Shown here: piece by piece, positions 63,088-64,000 of the stretch
How the letters are laid out: every line of letters starts with the position of its first letter
Numbering within the stretch: position 1 is the first letter of the stretch
NCBI GenBank assembly: GCA_963721905.1
Contig: CAVRMF010000006.1
Span: 86,560 to 150,559, forward strand
Source of the DNA: Roseiarcus sp963721905
GTDB lineage: Bacteria > Pseudomonadota > Alphaproteobacteria > Rhizobiales > Beijerinckiaceae
Direction: 5' to 3'
Length of the DNA stretch: 64,000 nucleotides
The notes under the pieces: model-generated
The model's database searches: none
Told to the model about the DNA's origin: nothing
Seen by the model: only the letters and a program-made list of their open reading frames with translations
Position numbers and translations under genes: made by a program

Positions 63088-63282
63088 TTAGACGAGGCGC
63101 AAGATGACTTGGCTGTAGCTCTCGCCGGGCCTGCGCATGGCCCTCATGCGGTCGACCACAGCCGCCTCGACTTGAATGAAGCATTGGCCCCGATCGCGCT
63201 GCATGGGCCACCGTGCTGCGCCCTTGGGCAGCGTCGCGGCGATGGCGTCATAGGCCGCATCAGTGAGGGCGACGCAAATCAT
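63088..63282 (-). CDS. Small conserved protein of unknown function
   Basis: 64 residues: MICVALTDAAYDAIAATLPK, GAARWPMQRDRGQCFIQVEA, AVVDRMRAMRRPGESYSQVI, LRLV. The C-terminal half (V....AVVDRMRAMRRPGE.YS.VILRL) resembles the helical DNA-binding/antitoxin-like motif of ribbon-helix-helix relatives, and I recall near-identical small proteins in Rhizobiales accessory regions. No toxin partner is seen downstream. Confidence 0.6.
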   Translation of the reverse strand: MICVALTDAAYDAIAATLPKGAARWPMQRDRGQCFIQVEAAVVDRMRAMRRPGESYSQVILRLV

Positions 63283-63384
63283 CTCCGGGCACTTGATCCC
63301 CGCCGAGCGGTAATATCATGGCGCGTCTCAGTCGCCGCTGAGTGCCATAGCAGACGCCGGGCCAGGGTGGCCACGAACAAGACG

Positions 63385-63528
63385 GGACGGATGTTCGGCA
63401 TGTTGTCCATGTTCGCGAGCACGTCGTGGCTTCAGTTCAATCCCCTGTACCTCATGAACGCAAACAAGGGAGTCTTCGGCGTCAACCTGGGGCATATGTG
63501 GGACCAAATCGGTTGTCTCGTCGGTTCT
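63385..63528 (+). pseudogene. MDR (VAT-1/quinone oxidoreductase-like) dehydrogenase relic
   Basis: The frame GRMFGMLSMFASTSWLQFNP, LYLMNANKGVFGVNLGHMWD, QIGCLVG is the C-terminal part of zinc-less medium-chain dehydrogenases (NP..LM..NKGVFGVNLGHLW). The NAD-binding half before it is missing, and the frame ends at 63573 instead of reaching the usual PVVD..FP....A tail. A truncated remnant. Confidence 0.5.
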
Positions 63529-63573
63529 GGTCAAGGGGTGACCAGCACCTTCCCTACGTTCTTGCGGTCCTGA

Positions 63574-64000
63574 ATGAATTGGTGGGTGTCGGCGGCATTG
63601 TCAAAGCGCACGATCCGAGCGATCCTCGGTTTGATCGCGCCCTGCCCCTACAGGCCCATCAGTTGATCGACCCAGCCGGTCATGCGGTCGCTCCGGCGGC
63701 AAACAGAAGCGCACAGAGACCCTCGGCGAGGCGATGCGAGCACGCCGACAACAGGGCGAGGAAAAGCGCGATCGTCGATGACATTTCGAGTGATGGAGCA
63801 GCGGCGAGAAAATCCGCAACCAATTTCCACGGGGACGACGCAGTGGACGGCCGGAATGCGCAAATAGCGGCCGTTCCGCGACGGGCGATCAAGGCTGGGC
63901 GGAGGGGCAGACCATTGGCGTTTGGGCGACGATGAGGCTTCGTCCGGCCTGCGCGGGCTAGTCGTTCGGGTCGGAGCCGACTAAGACGCCCATTCGAACT
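63574..64000. other. No gene supported to the window end
   Basis: Several overlapping frames exist on both strands, but none has a ribosome binding site or family-like sequence. Confidence 0.3.

Overview
The window is high-GC alphaproteobacterial DNA, most likely from the Rhizobiales/Hyphomicrobiales. Evidence for this is the pdxJ-acpS pair next to pyrE, an NdvB/ChvB-type cyclic glucan synthase, FixJ-type regulators, two DUF1127 genes, a phasin and many small CsbD, PRC-barrel, GlsB and DUF1003 stress proteins. A methylotroph-type family such as Methylocystaceae or Beijerinckiaceae is possible, but nothing here fixes the genus.

Layout. 1-3.6 kb: remnant of a cyclase-type TPR protein, two DUF1127 genes, a VOC protein, an aldo/keto reductase and a beta-hydroxyacid dehydrogenase. 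3.8-7.6 kb: a two-component cluster (histidine-kinase relic, FixJ-type regulator, single-domain receiver, GAF-PAS-PAS histidine kinase). 7.9-25 kb: a stress and envelope region of CsbD, DUF1003, phasin, PRC-barrel, GlsB/YeaQ, DUF883 and tiny hydrophobic proteins, plus a 1455-residue CheB-CheR-PAS-kinase-REC-REC-LuxR fusion, an IS5-type element and an AI-2E-type permease. 25.3-43.4 kb: a P-type H+-ATPase with a HAD relic, an 8.6-kb cyclic beta-1,2-glucan synthase gene, an IS1380 element, a glycoamylase-family protein and a flavin oxidoreductase. 43.4-48.3 kb: a scrapyard next to a tRNA (truncated SDR, integrase chimera, type I restriction-modification scar, intact integrase, tRNA-Thr). 48.3-53.2 kb: cupin, pyrE, pdxJ, acpS and a TPR/SPINDLY glycosyltransferase. 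53.8-61.9 kb: a second element with integrase, excisionase-like HTH protein, a protein with an SSB-like tail, a zinc-ribbon protein, a Toprim-ATPase and a methyltransferase. 62.2-64 kb: a secreted protein, a small orphan gene and a dehydrogenase relic.

Two signals tie much of this together. First, the 3' end of tRNA-Thr at 48.2 kb recurs near 8.42 kb, and both copies sit beside similar integrase-arm-like repeats. The roughly 40 kb between them therefore looks like one tRNA-borne genomic island. Second, a motif of about 18 bp (TGAGTANTTTCCGANNCT in gene orientation) lies 70-141 bp upstream of at least seven genes between 10.0 and 25.3 kb, always pointing toward the gene. This suggests a shared regulon.

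Many otherwise intact genes carry single-base frame changes (aldo/keto reductase, DUF1127, FixJ, sensor kinase, PRC-barrel, glucan synthase, Toprim-ATPase). I treat these as either sequencing or assembly indels or young lesions and annotate the whole genes. Several enzymes also show substitutions at catalytic positions, reported separately. I saw no rRNA and no CRISPR array, and one tRNA.
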